Origin: Pseudomonas sp. 102515
GTDB lineage: Bacteria > Pseudomonadota > Gammaproteobacteria > Pseudomonadales > Pseudomonadaceae
DNA: 64,000 nt
Assembly: GCF_031085165.1 (NCBI RefSeq)
Contig: NZ_JAVHTY010000001.1
Coordinates: forward strand, 124,001 to 188,000
Reading direction: 5' to 3'
The notes under the pieces are model-generated. The model was not told the DNA's origin and searched no databases. It saw nothing but the letters and a program-made list of their open reading frames with translations. Of this stretch, positions 10,212-20,349 are shown piece by piece. The position numbers and the translations under genes were made by a program. Numbering within the stretch: position 1 is the stretch's first letter; each line of letters begins with the position of its first letter.

Positions 10212-11412
10212 GCTACCGGCCACGGTGCGTGCCGCCCTCGTGGAGGCCCAGGCGCAGTCCGGCGATCCCCTGGCGGCCTTCGTCTACGACCTCGATGCCC
10301 TGCGGCGGCACGTCGCCGCGCTGATGGCCGAATTGCCCCCGGGCGTGGAGCTGTACTACGCCATCAAGGCCAACAGCGAGGCGCCGATCCTGGCGGCCCT
10401 GGCGCCGCTGGTGCACGGCTTCGAGATCTCTTCCGGTGGCGAGATCGATCGCCTGGCCGCCTGCCCGCAGCGCAAGCCGTTCATCTTCTCCGGTCCGGGC
10501 AAGCTGGATTCCGACCTGCGCACCGCCCTGAGCGCCGGGGTCGAAGCCATCCACCTGGAGAGCCTCGGCGAGATCCAGCGCCTGCAACGGCTGGCCCGTT
10601 CCCTGGGACGGGTCCAGCCGGTGTACATCCGCATCAATCCGCAATTGCCCGCGGGGTTGACCAGTACCCTGGCCATGGCCGGCACGGCGACGCCCTTCGG
10701 CTTCGACGAGGCCGACCTGCCCGCCGCGGTGGCGGCGGTAGAAGCGGCCAGCCACCTGCAGCTGCAGGGTTTCCACGTGCATGCCCTGTCGCACCAGCAC
10801 TCGGTGGACCGCCATCTGCAACTGCTGGACTTCTACCTGGAGCGCTGGCCGCACTGGCGCGGCCTGGCCCGGCGCCCGGAGAGCCTGGTACGGCTCAACG
10901 TCGGTGGCGGCATCGGCGTGGATTACCGCGAAGGCCAGCGATTCGACTGGGCGCGGCTGTGCGCGCACCTGCGCGACCGTCTGGCCGCCCAGGCGCAGCC
11001 CCCGCTGATCCGTTTCGAGCCCGGACGTTTCCTCGCGGCCTTCTGCGGCTACTACGCCATAGAGGTGCTGGATACCAAGACCAGCCACGGCCAGCACTTC
11101 CTGGTCTGCCGTGGCGGGACCCACCAGTTCCGCCTGCCGGTGGCCCAGGGGCACGATCACCCGGTGCTGCACCTGCCCCGCGAGGCGCGGGCGACCGCGA
11201 CCGGGGGCAAGGCCTGGACGGTGGTGGGCCAGCTCTGTACGCCCAAGGACATCCTCAGCCGCGGCCAGCCGCTGGGTGAGGTGCGGGTCGGCGACCTGCT
11301 GGTGCTGCCCCTGGCCGGCGCCTACGGCTACAACATCTCCCATGCGGACTTCCTCTGCCATCCGCGCCCCCGGCAGCTGTTCCTCGCCGGGAGCGGGAGT
11401 GCCCCGGCGTGA
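10204..11412 (+). CDS. acsE: Fold-III PLP-dependent decarboxylase AcsE
   Basis: A 402-residue type-III (alanine-racemase fold) PLP enzyme related to diaminopimelate/ornithine decarboxylases. PLP lysine is Lys55 in YYAIKAN. FEISSGGEIDR, the glycine-rich LNVGGGIGVDY and the C-terminal PLAGAYGYNISHADF (active-site region) are all present. In achromobactin synthesis AcsE is proposed to decarboxylate the serine moiety (O-citryl-serine) to the ethanolamine moiety. It overlaps acsD upstream and shares a GTGA overlap with the MFS gene, so the genes are translationally coupled. Confidence 0.88.
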   Translation: MAELPATVRAALVEAQAQSGDPLAAFVYDLDALRRHVAALMAELPPGVELYYAIKANSEAPILAALAPLVHGFEISSGGEIDRLAACPQRKPFIFSGPGKLDSDLRTALSAGVEAIHLESLGEIQRLQRLARSLGRVQPVYIRINPQLPAGLTSTLAMAGTATPFGFDEADLPAAVAAVEAASHLQLQGFHVHALSHQHSVDRHLQLLDFYLERWPHWRGLARRPESLVRLNVGGGIGVDYREGQRFDWARLCAHLRDRLAAQAQPPLIRFEPGRFLAAFCGYYAIEVLDTKTSHGQHFLVCRGGTHQFRLPVAQGHDHPVLHLPREARATATGGKAWTVVGQLCTPKDILSRGQPLGEVRVGDLLVLPLAGAYGYNISHADFLCHPRPRQLFLAGSGSAPA

Positions 11413-12815
11413 GCGCTGCGATCCCGCGGGTCTGGGTCGCGGTGAGCGTGCTGCTGGGCACGGTCACCGTCAGCCTGGCCAACACGGCGCTCAACCCGGC
11501 CCTGCCGGCCTTCATCGCCGCCTTCGACCTGGGGCCGCTGCTGGCCAGCTGGATCGTCGCCGGTTTCATGGTGGCCATGGGCATCACCATGCCGCTGACC
11601 GGCTTCCTGGCCGGGCGGATCGGGCGCCGGCGGCTCTATCGCCTCGGGCTGCTGGCCTTCATCGCCGGCTCGGCGCTGGGCGCCCTGGCCGATTCCATCG
11701 CCGGCGTGCTGCTGGCGCGGATGGTCCAGGGGGTGGCCAGCGGCCTGATGATTCCCCTGGCGCTGGGCATCATCTTCTCCGTCTATCCCAAGGAGGAGCG
11801 CGGGCGGGTGACCGGCTGGTGGGGTGGGGCGGTGATGCTGGCGCCGGCAGTGGGTCCGCTGTGCGGCAGCCTGCTGCTGGAGGTGTTCGACTGGCGCGCC
11901 CTGTTCCTGCTCAACGTCCCGGTGGGCCTGCTGGCCCTGGCCATGGGGCAGGTAGTGCTGCCCGCGGATGGCCCCCGCGAACACAGGCCCTTCGACCTGG
12001 CCGGCTACCTGCTGATCGCCAGTGGCCTGGGGCTGCTGCTGGTGACCCTCGGCCGGCTGCGCGAGCTGACGGCGCTGGGCGAACCCCTCAATCTGCTAGC
12101 CCTGGCGGCTGGATTCCTGTGCCTGCTGGCCTTCGTCCGGTTGCAATTGCGGCGCAGCCATCCGCTGCTGCCGCTGCGATTGTTCGCCCTGCGCGGCTAC
12201 CGGGCCAGCGTCATCATCGCCGTGGTCCAGGCGGTGGGGATGTTCGAGTGCCTGGTGCTTCTACCACTCCTGGTCCAGCTGGTGCTGGGCCACAGCGCGC
12301 TCTGGACCGGTCTGGCGCTGCTCTGCACGGCCCTGGCGGCAGCGCTGTTCGGCCAGGTCGGCGGCCGCCTGCTCGACCGCCGCGGACCCCATGGCGTGAT
12401 CGCCACCGGCCTGGCCCTCAGCGGCCTCGCCACCCTGGCCCTGGGGATGGTTGGCAGCCACGCTGGGCTGGCCTGGATCTGCGCACTGATGGTGCTGCGC
12501 GGCGTCGGCCTGGGGCTGTCCTACATGCCGGCTACCACCGCCGGCCTCAATACCCTGCCGGATGGCCAGGTCACCCAGGGCGCGGCCATGAACAACATCG
12601 CTCGGCGGCTGGTGTCCTCGGTGGCCGTGGTGGCCGCCTCCCTGTGGCTGGAACTGCGCCTGGGTGGCGCGGCCGGCTGGGGCCCGCGCCAGGCCGCCAC
12701 CGGCGTCGCCATCCAGGACGCCTTCATCGCCACCGGCCTGTTCATCCTGCTGGCACTGCCCTGGGCCTGGCGCTTTCCCGCCGCCCAATCCCTTTCCGTT
12801 CGGAGGTATTCATGA
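11409..12815 (+). CDS. yhcA: MFS transporter, probable achromobactin exporter
   Basis: A 468-residue major facilitator of the 14-helix DHA2 type. The first helix is WVAVSVLLGTVTVSLANTALNPALPAF, and the motif-A-like loop is GRIGRRRLYRLG at about 71-82. It sits inside the biosynthetic operon between acsE and acsC, where the known clusters carry the yhcA permease thought to export the siderophore. The GTG at 11409 overlaps the acsE stop. The ATGA at its 3' end overlaps acsC, with ribosome site GGAGG at 12802-12806 inside this gene serving acsC. Confidence 0.85.
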   Translation: MSAAIPRVWVAVSVLLGTVTVSLANTALNPALPAFIAAFDLGPLLASWIVAGFMVAMGITMPLTGFLAGRIGRRRLYRLGLLAFIAGSALGALADSIAGVLLARMVQGVASGLMIPLALGIIFSVYPKEERGRVTGWWGGAVMLAPAVGPLCGSLLLEVFDWRALFLLNVPVGLLALAMGQVVLPADGPREHRPFDLAGYLLIASGLGLLLVTLGRLRELTALGEPLNLLALAAGFLCLLAFVRLQLRRSHPLLPLRLFALRGYRASVIIAVVQAVGMFECLVLLPLLVQLVLGHSALWTGLALLCTALAAALFGQVGGRLLDRRGPHGVIATGLALSGLATLALGMVGSHAGLAWICALMVLRGVGLGLSYMPATTAGLNTLPDGQVTQGAAMNNIARRLVSSVAVVAASLWLELRLGGAAGWGPRQAATGVAIQDAFIATGLFILLALPWAWRFPAAQSLSVRRYS

Positions 12816-14653
12816 CCGCTCAGCTTTCACTCCCCGCGCGGCCCTGGCCGTCACCGGCCGATGCCGCCCTCTATCGCCAGGTCGAGCAGCGCGTGGTGGC
12901 GCAGTTGCTGCAGACGCTGATCTATGAAGAGGTGCTCAGCGCCCAGGTACAGCCGGTGGCGGATGGCCTCGCGCAGTATCGCCTGGCCGGTACCGCCGCC
13001 GATGGCCGCCCGGTGCACTACCTGGGCAGCGCGCCCGCCGCTGCCAGCTTCGGCCTGATCCGCCTGGACCCGCACAGCCTGGTGCGCCAGGACGTCCAGG
13101 GGAGCCGTGCTCCGACGCTGCACGAGACCCTGGCCGAATTGCTCGGCGAGCGGAGCGACGCGCCGCTGTGGCCGCGCTTCGTCCAGGAGCTGGAGCAGAC
13201 GCTGCTCAAGGACCTGCAGTCGCGCCGCCAGGATTATCGTCCTGACCGCCCGGCCCACGAACTGGATGTGGACGCCCTGGAGCGGCACTTCATGGACGCC
13301 CATGGCTACCACCCCTGCTACAAGTCGCGCATCGGCTTCTCCCTGGCCGAGAACCGCCGCTACGGACCGGAGTTCGGCGAACCGATCCAGCTGGTCTGGC
13401 TGGCGCTGGCGCGCGAGCGGGCCTCGGTGGGGCACTCCCACCGCCTGGACTTTCCAGCCTTCATCGCCGAGGAGTTCGGTGTGGATCGCTGGACCACCCT
13501 GGCCGCCGAGTGGCGCGAACAGGGTCGGGCGCTGGACGACTACCAGCTGATCCCGGTGCATCCCTGGCAGTGGGAGCAGCACCTGGCCGCGCTGTTCCAG
13601 CCGGAACTGGTGAGTGGCGAGCTGCTCTACCTGGGCACCTCCCGCGACCAGTACGCCGCCCAGCAGTCCATCCGCACCCTGGCCAATCGCAGTGTGCCCC
13701 AGCGGCCCTACGTCAAGCTGGCGATGTGCCTGACCAACACCTCCAGTACCCGCATCCTGGCGCGCCACACGGTGCTCAACGGCCCGCTCATCACCGACTG
13801 GCTGCAGCGCCTGATCGAAACCGATCCCACCGCCCGCGACCTGGACTTCGTGGTGCTCGGCGAGGTCGCGGGCGTCGCCTACGACAGTCGCACGCTGCCG
13901 GTCAGCCGCGCGGGGCAGGTCTACGGCACCCTCGGCGCCGTCTGGCGCGAGAGCATCCATGCCTATCTGCGCGCGGATGAACAGGCGGTACCCTTCAACG
14001 GCCTGACCCAGGTGGAAAATCGTTATGGCCAGGGCGCGCCGCAGCCCTTCGTCGCCGCCTGGATCGAGCGCCATGGCCTGGATGCCTGGCTGCGGCAGTT
14101 GCTCAAGGTCACGGTGACGCCGCTCATGCACATGCTCCACGCCGAGGGCATCGGCATGGAGTCCCACGGCCAGAACATCGTGCTGATCCACCGCGACGGC
14201 TGGCCGCTGCGCATCGCCCTCAAGGATTTCCACGACGGGGTACGCTACGCTGAGCGCCACCTGGCGCGCCCGGCGCTGCGCCCGACCCTGGAACCCTTGC
14301 CGGCGAGCCACGCGCGGATCAACCGCAACTCCTTCATCCTCACCGAGGACGTGGACGCGGTACGCGACTTCACCTGCGATGCCTTCTTCTTCATCGCCCT
14401 GGGCGAGCTGGCGGTGTTCCTGCGCCAGCACTTCGCCCTGGCCGAGGCCGATTTCTGGCAGGCGACCGCCACGGTCATCCTCGACTACCAGCGCGCCCAT
14501 CCCCAGCACCGGGCGCGCTATGCGCTGTTCGACGTCTTCGCCCCCACCTTCGAGGTGGAGGAGCTGACCAAGCGGCGGCTGCTGGGCGATGGCGAGCGGC
14601 GTTTCAAGGCGGTGGCCAACCCGCTGCATCCCTACCGGCCCGCCGCATGCTGA
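12812..14653 (+). CDS. acsC: NIS siderophore synthetase AcsC (IucA/IucC family)
   Basis: A 613-residue NIS synthetase, the second of three in the operon. Family signatures are HPWQWEQHL at about 250, the ATP-binding QQSIRTLANRSVPQRPYVKLAM at about 285-306, and C-terminal EGIGMESHGQNIVLIHRDGWPLRIALKDFHDG. AcsC is one of the two enzymes that add the remaining diaminobutyrate/2-oxoglutarate units to the citryl core; which step it catalyses is not visible from sequence. A long frame is open upstream of the start, but ATG 12812 has a consensus GGAGG and the family N-terminus, and everything upstream is the MFS gene read out of frame. Confidence 0.9.
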   Translation: MTAQLSLPARPWPSPADAALYRQVEQRVVAQLLQTLIYEEVLSAQVQPVADGLAQYRLAGTAADGRPVHYLGSAPAAASFGLIRLDPHSLVRQDVQGSRAPTLHETLAELLGERSDAPLWPRFVQELEQTLLKDLQSRRQDYRPDRPAHELDVDALERHFMDAHGYHPCYKSRIGFSLAENRRYGPEFGEPIQLVWLALARERASVGHSHRLDFPAFIAEEFGVDRWTTLAAEWREQGRALDDYQLIPVHPWQWEQHLAALFQPELVSGELLYLGTSRDQYAAQQSIRTLANRSVPQRPYVKLAMCLTNTSSTRILARHTVLNGPLITDWLQRLIETDPTARDLDFVVLGEVAGVAYDSRTLPVSRAGQVYGTLGAVWRESIHAYLRADEQAVPFNGLTQVENRYGQGAPQPFVAAWIERHGLDAWLRQLLKVTVTPLMHMLHAEGIGMESHGQNIVLIHRDGWPLRIALKDFHDGVRYAERHLARPALRPTLEPLPASHARINRNSFILTEDVDAVRDFTCDAFFFIALGELAVFLRQHFALAEADFWQATATVILDYQRAHPQHRARYALFDVFAPTFEVEELTKRRLLGDGERRFKAVANPLHPYRPAAC

Positions 14654-15423
14654 GGCGCAATCGACTCAAGGCCGCCCTGGCGGCGGGCACCCCCAGCCAC
14701 GGGCTGTTCGCCTCGTTGCCCACGCCCGCCAGCATCGAGCTGATCGCCGAAGCCGGCTACGACTTCGTGATCATCGATATGGAGCACGTGCTGATCAATC
14801 CGGAAACCCTGGAGAACATGATCCGCACCGCCGAGAGCTACGAGCTCACGCCGCTGGTGCGGGTGCCGGACGCCGAGCCCAAGCGCCTGCTGCGCCTGCT
14901 CGATGGCGGGGCGCAGGGGATCGTGCTGCCCTGTGTGGAGGACCCGGCGGTGCTGGCCGCTGCGGTGCGCGCCTGCAAGTACCACCCACAGGGCGAGCGC
15001 AGCCTCAATGCCGGACGTCCAGGCGCCTTCGGTAAATCCAGCCTGGCCGACTACGTGACTCGCGCCAACGCCCAGATCCTGGTGGTCGCCATGATCGAGA
15101 GTGCCACCGGCGTCGCCCGGGCGGCCGAGATCGCGGCGGTCCCGGGGGTGGACCTGCTGCTCGAAGGCGCGGCGGACCTGTCGCAATCCCTCGGTCGCCC
15201 GTGGCAGATCGCCGATCCCGCGGTGCAGGAGGCGTTGCGCCAGACCTGGGCCGCCGCCCAGCGCCAGGGCACGCCCTACTGCGCCATCCCCCGGCGCCCG
15301 GAGGACCTCGACCTCTGGCGCGCGCGGGGCGTCACCACCTTCGTGCTCGGCGACGAGCGCGGCATCGCCTTTCGGGCCCTGCAGGCCCGCCTGACCGCCC
15401 ATTCCTGCGGAGAATCCCCATGA
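14647..15423 (+). CDS. acsB: HpcH/HpaI-family aldolase AcsB
   Basis: A 258-residue class-II aldolase/citrate-lyase-beta fold protein. Metal- and substrate-site motifs are YDFVIIDMEH near 38-47, GIVLPCVED near 97-105, and VVAMIESATGV (the metal-binding Glu) near 146-156. The homologue in achromobactin clusters is conserved, but its step is unclear; making or trimming a keto-acid or citrate precursor is an inference. It overlaps acsC by 7 bp and acsA by 4 bp. Confidence 0.85.
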   Translation: MLRRNRLKAALAAGTPSHGLFASLPTPASIELIAEAGYDFVIIDMEHVLINPETLENMIRTAESYELTPLVRVPDAEPKRLLRLLDGGAQGIVLPCVEDPAVLAAAVRACKYHPQGERSLNAGRPGAFGKSSLADYVTRANAQILVVAMIESATGVARAAEIAAVPGVDLLLEGAADLSQSLGRPWQIADPAVQEALRQTWAAAQRQGTPYCAIPRRPEDLDLWRARGVTTFVLGDERGIAFRALQARLTAHSCGESP

Positions 15424-17270
15424 ACGCCCAGACCCAAGCCACCGACCTGATCCTGCAGGACCTGTTCGACTGCCTGCTGGTCGAAGACGTCTTCGCCTCG
15501 ATGGCCGTGACCCTGGCGGCCGCGGCCCCGGAACATCCCGCTGTCTTGCAGCCGGCCGCCCCGGAGGAGCGCCTCTGGGAATGCTGCTGCGATCCCCGCG
15601 AGCAGCGTTTCATCGCCGCGCGGGTGCGCCCGGGCATCACCCAGGCCTGGGTGAAGGTGCCCGGTACGCCGCTCCTGGCGCGCCAGGACGATGCCTGGAG
15701 CAGCCTCACGCCCGAGGCCTTCGTCAGCCTGGTGTTCGCCCAGGCGGCCGCCGATCCGGCGCAGGCGCGGGGCATCGCCCTGCTGCGCGAGACCCTGGCC
15801 ACCAGTCTGCGGCAGACCCGGCTGTCGCTGGAACAACCCTTGGTACCGGGCCCGCTGCTCGAGGGCGACGGCCAGGCCGCCTTCCTGCAGCTGGAGCGCT
15901 GGGCCGCCCTGCGGGATCGACCCTATCACCCCCTGGCCAAGGCCAAGCTGGGCCTGAATGACGCCGACTACCAGGCCTACCAGGCCGAATTCGGCCAACC
16001 CGTGCGCCTGGCCTGGGTCGCGGTGCGCCGCGATCAGCTGCTGTGCGGCGAGGGCGTGGCGGCGGAGGGCCAGGGGCCCGCGGCCGACCTGCTGACCCCA
16101 GCGGCGCTGGCCGAGTTGCAGGCCGAATTGCAGCAGCGCGGCCTGGCCGAGAGTCACCTGGCGCTGCCGGTACACCCCTGGCAACTCGCCGAGGGACTGC
16201 CGGGCCGGCTGGACGAGGCCTTCGCCAGCGGCGTCTGCCAGCACCTGGACTTCGCCGGCGCACGCTGCCACGCCACCTCGTCGCTGCGCTCCATGCTCAT
16301 GGAGGAGGGCACGGGCGTGGCCCAGCTCAAGTTGCCCATGGCGGTGCATTCCCTGGGCGCTTCGCGCTACCTGCCGGCGGTGAAGATGATCAACGGCTCG
16401 CGCAGCGAGGCCCTGTTGCGCCAGGCCCGCACCCTGGACCCGGTGCTCGCGGAGAGCCTGCACCTGTGCGACGAGTCGCGCTGGTGGGCCGTCATGCCGC
16501 CGGCGGCGACCCTGTTCGACGAGGCACCGCGGCATCTCTCGGCCATGGTGCGCGGCTATCCCGCGGCGCTGCTGGCCGATCCCGACTGCCGCCTGCTGCC
16601 CATGGCCGCGCTCGGCACGCCGTTGCCGGGCAGTCACCGGCATTTCTTCGATGACTGGCTGGCGGCCCGGGCACTGGCGCCGACCCCGGCCAACGTCCTG
16701 CTGTTGCTGGGTGAGCTGTGCCACAGCTTCATCGATCTCAACCTGCGCCTGTTCCGCCTCGGCCTGCTCGGCGAGGTGCACGGGCAGAATGCCGTGCTGG
16801 TCTGGCGCGCCGGACGCATCCAGGGCCTGCTGCTGCGCGACCATGACTCCCTGCGCCTGCATGTGCCCTGGCTGGAGCGCCAGGGGCTGGCCGATCCGCA
16901 GTACCGGATCAAGCCCGGTCATGCCCAGACCCTCTATCACGAGCATCCGCGCGACCTGCTGTTCTGGTTCCAGACCCTGGGCATCCAGGTCAACCTCAGG
17001 GCCATCTTCGAAACCCTCGCGAGCTGCTACGCTGTCCCGCTGACCGCCGCCTGGACGCTGCTGCGCGAGGTGTTGGAGGAGCGCATCGCGGCCCTGGACT
17101 TCGACGCCGAGGCCCGGGCGCTGCTCCGGGAGACGCTGTTCGACGCACCGGACTGGCCGCAGAAGTGGCTACTGCGCCCGATGATCGAGCGGGCCGGTGG
17201 GCCCGGCAGCATGCCGTTCGGCAAGGGCAGGGTGGTCAATCCCTTTCATCAGGTGAGCCATGCCTCCTAG
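15420..17270 (+). CDS. acsA: NIS siderophore synthetase AcsA (IucA/IucC family)
   Basis: A 616-residue NIS synthetase, third in the operon. Signatures are LPVHPWQLAEGLP near 255-267, ATSSLRSMLMEEGTGVAQLKLPMAV (ATP site) and the C-terminal EVHGQNAVLVWRAGRIQGLLLRDHDS. In the known pathway AcsA adds diaminobutyrate to the citryl intermediate. The ATG overlaps the acsB stop (ATGA) and CGGAGAATCCCC provides the ribosome site. It ends 6 bp before the MITE-like element that separates it from cbrA. Confidence 0.9.
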   Translation: MNAQTQATDLILQDLFDCLLVEDVFASMAVTLAAAAPEHPAVLQPAAPEERLWECCCDPREQRFIAARVRPGITQAWVKVPGTPLLARQDDAWSSLTPEAFVSLVFAQAAADPAQARGIALLRETLATSLRQTRLSLEQPLVPGPLLEGDGQAAFLQLERWAALRDRPYHPLAKAKLGLNDADYQAYQAEFGQPVRLAWVAVRRDQLLCGEGVAAEGQGPAADLLTPAALAELQAELQQRGLAESHLALPVHPWQLAEGLPGRLDEAFASGVCQHLDFAGARCHATSSLRSMLMEEGTGVAQLKLPMAVHSLGASRYLPAVKMINGSRSEALLRQARTLDPVLAESLHLCDESRWWAVMPPAATLFDEAPRHLSAMVRGYPAALLADPDCRLLPMAALGTPLPGSHRHFFDDWLAARALAPTPANVLLLLGELCHSFIDLNLRLFRLGLLGEVHGQNAVLVWRAGRIQGLLLRDHDSLRLHVPWLERQGLADPQYRIKPGHAQTLYHEHPRDLLFWFQTLGIQVNLRAIFETLASCYAVPLTAAWTLLREVLEERIAALDFDAEARALLRETLFDAPDWPQKWLLRPMIERAGGPGSMPFGKGRVVNPFHQVSHAS

Positions 17271-17275
17271 GTTCC

Positions 17276-17404
17276 GTACGAAAAGTCGCCGAGCAAAGGT
17301 TAGGCAAGGCAAAAATCGGCGAGGAAGCGGAGTTTACGAGTGGTAAATGAGCATTCCGAGCTGATTTTTAACGCAGCATCACCGAGCGTAGGCACTTGTC
17401 GTAC
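17276..17404. mobile_element. MITE-like / dispersed palindromic repeat between acsA and cbrA
   Basis: A 129-bp non-coding block bounded by inverted ends GTACGAAAAGT and ACTTGTCGTAC (10 of 11 match). Inside is an imperfect inverted repeat (AAAAATC..GGAA..GTTTAC against GTAAAT..TTCC..GATTTTT). It is less GC-rich than the genes around it. The sequence style resembles intergenic repeats I recall from other gamma-proteobacteria, but I cannot confirm copy number. No target-site duplication is evident. It replaces the overlap spacing seen elsewhere in this operon. Confidence 0.5.
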
Positions 17405-17426
17405 AGAGCCTGGTGTTTCCTCAACC

Positions 17427-18320
17427 ATGACCCGCCGCCGGCTGCTCGGGCTCGGCGGCATTCTCGCCTCCGGCCTGGCGCTGCAGCCGGGCGTGGCCCG
17501 GGCGCAGTCCGCCCGCGTGGCCACGCTGTTCCAGGGCGCCACCGACAGCGCCGTGGCGCTGGGGTTCAGGCCTTGTGGGGTGGTCGAGTCCTGGAGCGAG
17601 AAACCCGTCTATCGCTACCTGCGCCCGGCCCTGGCAGGGGTGCCTTCGCTCGGCCTGGAAACCCAGCCGAGCCTGGAGGACCTGGCGCTGCTGGCGCCCG
17701 ACCTGATCGTCGCCTCGCGCTTTCGCCATGGCCGGATCGCACCGCTGCTGCAGCAGCTATGCCCGGTCGTGATGCTGGAGGAGGTCTTCGAATTCAAGCA
17801 GACCCTGCTGGCCCTGGGCACTGCCGCGGGGCGTGAAGCGGACGCCATGGCCCTGCTGCAGGCCTGGCAGGCGCGCATCGCCCGTGTGCGCGAGGCGCTG
17901 CAACGCCACTACGGCGCCCAGTGGCCGCCGACGGTGGCGGTACTGGACGTGCGCGCCGATCACCTGCGCAGCTATTTGCCCGGCAGCTTCGCCGGGCGGG
18001 TACTCAGCGAGCTGGGCTTCGCCTGGCCGCCGGCCAGCCAGGGCAGCGCCGCGCCCTCGATCAAGCTGACTTCCCGGGAAAGCCTGCCGGTGGTCGAGGC
18101 CGAGGTCTTCTTCGTCTTCCTGCGCACCGACCAGGCCGCGGTGCAGCGCAACTACGCCAGTCTGCTCGAGCACCCGCTCTGGCAGCGCCTGGGCGCCCCC
18201 CGGCGCGGGCAGGTCTGGCGGGTCGACGGGGTGGCCTGGAGCCTGGGCGGCGGCATCCTCGCGGCGAATCGGCTGCTGGACGACATCGAGCGCGTCCTGG
18301 CCGCCCAGGGGGCCGCATGA
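17427..18320 (+). CDS. cbrA: Ferric-achromobactin ABC transporter, periplasmic binding protein
   Basis: A 297-residue FecB/FhuD-type binding protein. The N-terminus [19 protein letters not shown] has a twin-arginine-like export signal, followed by an AQSA cleavage region. The siderophore-binding-fold features [18 protein letters not shown] and [18 protein letters not shown] are present. ATG 17427 is chosen because it starts the signal peptide; an in-frame GTG at 17340 lies inside the repeat element and adds no protein features. There is no good ribosome site just upstream, perhaps a result of the element's insertion. It overlaps cbrB by 4 bp. Confidence 0.87.
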   Translation: MTRRRLLGLGGILASGLALQPGVARAQSARVATLFQGATDSAVALGFRPCGVVESWSEKPVYRYLRPALAGVPSLGLETQPSLEDLALLAPDLIVASRFRHGRIAPLLQQLCPVVMLEEVFEFKQTLLALGTAAGREADAMALLQAWQARIARVREALQRHYGAQWPPTVAVLDVRADHLRSYLPGSFAGRVLSELGFAWPPASQGSAAPSIKLTSRESLPVVEAEVFFVFLRTDQAAVQRNYASLLEHPLWQRLGAPRRGQVWRVDGVAWSLGGGILAANRLLDDIERVLAAQGAA

Positions 18321-19318
18321 GCGCGCCCTTCAGATTGCTGTTGCTCGCGCTGACCCTGGCGCTGACCGCCGTGCTGAGTCTTTCGGTGGGCGCCCGCTGG
18401 ATCGCGCCGGGTACCGTGGTGGCGGCCCTGGTGCAGCATCCCGCGCAGGCGCTGGATGCGACCCTGGTCAACACCACGCGCCTGACGCGCTTGCTGATCG
18501 CCCTGGTGGTGGGCGCCAACCTGGCGGTGGCCGGCGCCCTGATGCAGGCCATGACGCGCAATCCCCTGGCCTCGCCGGGCCTGTTCGGCATCAACGCCGG
18601 CGCTACCTTCGCCCTGGTGCTGGGTATCACCCTGCTGGGGCTGTCCAGCACGGAAAGCTGGGTACTCTGCGCGCTGCTGGGCGCGGCGGTGGCCGGCACG
18701 CTGGTGTGGATACTGGGCAACCAGGGCCAGGCGCGCCTCACGCCACTGCGCATCGTACTGGCCGGCGCCGCGCTGGCGGCGCTGTTCACCGCCTTCAGCC
18801 AGGCGCTGCTGGTGATCAATCAAGAGGGACTGGATAGCGTGCTCTTCTGGCTGGCCGGCTCGGTGGGCGAGCGCAACCTCGCTAGCGCGACGCCCCTGCT
18901 GGTGTTCAGCCTGCTGGCCCTGGTCGCCGCCGGGGTCCTGGCCGGACAGCTGGATGTGCTGGTCGCCGGTGACGACCTGGCCCGCGGCCTGGGCCAGCCC
19001 ATCGGGCTGATCCGCCTGCTGGCCGGGGTGCTGGTGATCTGCCTGGCCGGTAGCGCCGTGGCCCTGGCCGGTAACATCGGCTTCATCGGCCTGATGGTGC
19101 CGCACCTGGTGCGCGGGCTGTTGGCGCGCGCGCGAAACGAGCATCGCTGGCTGATTCCCGGCTGCGCCCTGGGCGGGGCCCTGCTGCTGGTGCTGGCCGA
19201 CAGCCTGGCGCGAGTGGTGATCCTGCCCCAGGAGGTACCCGTGGGCATCATGACGGCGCTATTCGGCGGGCCCTTCTTCATCCATCTGGCGCGCCGGGGA
19301 GGCAGCCATGGCCGCTGA
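18317..19318 (+). CDS. cbrB: Ferric-achromobactin ABC transporter permease CbrB
   Basis: A 333-residue FecCD-family permease with about nine or ten hydrophobic helices. Family motifs are [42 protein letters not shown] near 55-96 and [17 protein letters not shown] near 250-266, the ATPase-contact loop. It forms the inner-membrane channel with CbrC. ATG overlaps the cbrA stop (ATGA), and the 3' end overlaps cbrC by 11 bp. Confidence 0.9.
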   Translation: MSAPFRLLLLALTLALTAVLSLSVGARWIAPGTVVAALVQHPAQALDATLVNTTRLTRLLIALVVGANLAVAGALMQAMTRNPLASPGLFGINAGATFALVLGITLLGLSSTESWVLCALLGAAVAGTLVWILGNQGQARLTPLRIVLAGAALAALFTAFSQALLVINQEGLDSVLFWLAGSVGERNLASATPLLVFSLLALVAAGVLAGQLDVLVAGDDLARGLGQPIGLIRLLAGVLVICLAGSAVALAGNIGFIGLMVPHLVRGLLARARNEHRWLIPGCALGGALLLVLADSLARVVILPQEVPVGIMTALFGGPFFIHLARRGGSHGR

Positions 19319-20339
19319 GATCGTCTGGCGGCTCGGCCGTTTCTCCCGGCGCCTGGCCCCGGCCACCCTGGGGCGGCTGGCCGTCGCCGCGCTGGTGGCC
19401 CTGGCGGCCTTGCTGCTATGCCTCTGCCTGGGCAAGGTCTGGTTGACGCCCACCCAGGTGCTGGCCGCCTGGGCCGACGACGCGCCCCGTGGGCTGGGCT
19501 TCATCGTCATGCAATTACGTTTGCCGCGGGCGCTGCTGGCGGCCCTGGTCGGCAGCGCCCTAGCGGTGTCCGGCCTGCTGCTGCAGGGCCAGGTGCGCAA
19601 TCCCCTGGCCTCGCCGGACCTGCTGGGCATCACCAGTGGCGCCAGTGCCGGGGCGGTCTGCTATCTGGCGTTTCTGGCCGCAAGTCTCGGGCCGCATGGC
19701 CTGCCGCTCGCCGCGATGCTCGGTGCGGGCCTGGCGGCGCTGCTGGTCTATGGCCTGGCCTGGAATCACGGCGCCTCGCCGTTGCGGCTGGTGCTGGTGG
19801 GGGTAGGGGTGTCGGCCATGCTCGCCGCGGCCACTACCTTCCTGCTGGTGTTCAGCCCGCTGACCACCACGCTGTCCGCCTACGTCTGGCTGACCGGCAG
19901 CGTCTATGGCGCCAGCTGGCCGGAGGTGCGCGCCCTGGGCCTGTGGTGGCTGGCCCTGTTGCTGCCACTGGCGGTCCTGGCGCGACACGCCGTGCTGGCG
20001 CAACTCGACGACGACCTGGCCCGCGGCCTCGGCGTGCGCCTGCAGCGGCAACGCGCGGCCCTGCTGGCGCTGGCCGTGGCCCTGGCCGGGGTGGCCATCG
20101 CCTGGGGGGGCGCCATCGCCTTCGTCGGCCTCATCGCGCCCCATATCGCCCGCCGCCTGCTGCCCAGTGGGTTCGCCGGTCAGGCGCTGCTGGCGGCCCT
20201 GGTGGGAGCGCTGCTGGTGATGCTCGCCGACCTGCTGGGTCGTACCCTGTTCCTGCCCCTGGATCTGCCGGCCGGCATCTTCGTCGCCGCCCTTGGGGCG
20301 CCTTTTTTCCTCTACCTGCTGATCCGGCAACGCCCCTGA
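19308..20339 (+). CDS. cbrC: Ferric-achromobactin ABC transporter permease CbrC
   Basis: A 343-residue FecCD-family permease, paralogous to Cbr[46 protein letters not shown] and the coupling segment [18 protein letters not shown] are clear. The N-terminus ([16 protein letters not shown]) is basic and cytoplasmic. Ten bp separate it from cbrD, with GAAGGAGG in the gap. Confidence 0.9.
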   Translation: MAAEIVWRLGRFSRRLAPATLGRLAVAALVALAALLLCLCLGKVWLTPTQVLAAWADDAPRGLGFIVMQLRLPRALLAALVGSALAVSGLLLQGQVRNPLASPDLLGITSGASAGAVCYLAFLAASLGPHGLPLAAMLGAGLAALLVYGLAWNHGASPLRLVLVGVGVSAMLAAATTFLLVFSPLTTTLSAYVWLTGSVYGASWPEVRALGLWWLALLLPLAVLARHAVLAQLDDDLARGLGVRLQRQRAALLALAVALAGVAIAWGGAIAFVGLIAPHIARRLLPSGFAGQALLAALVGALLVMLADLLGRTLFLPLDLPAGIFVAALGAPFFLYLLIRQRP

Positions 20340-20349
20340 AGGAGGCTTC

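Noticed and set aside
11111-12811. Very long frame running into acsC
   Set aside because: It is the MFS and acsE genes read out of frame; the Arg/Ala/Pro/Gly-rich translation has no protein features, and acsC has its own GGAGG and ATG at 12812.
17340-17426. GTG start 29 codons upstream of the chosen cbrA start
   Set aside because: It lies in the MITE-like element and would bury the twin-arginine signal peptide inside the protein.
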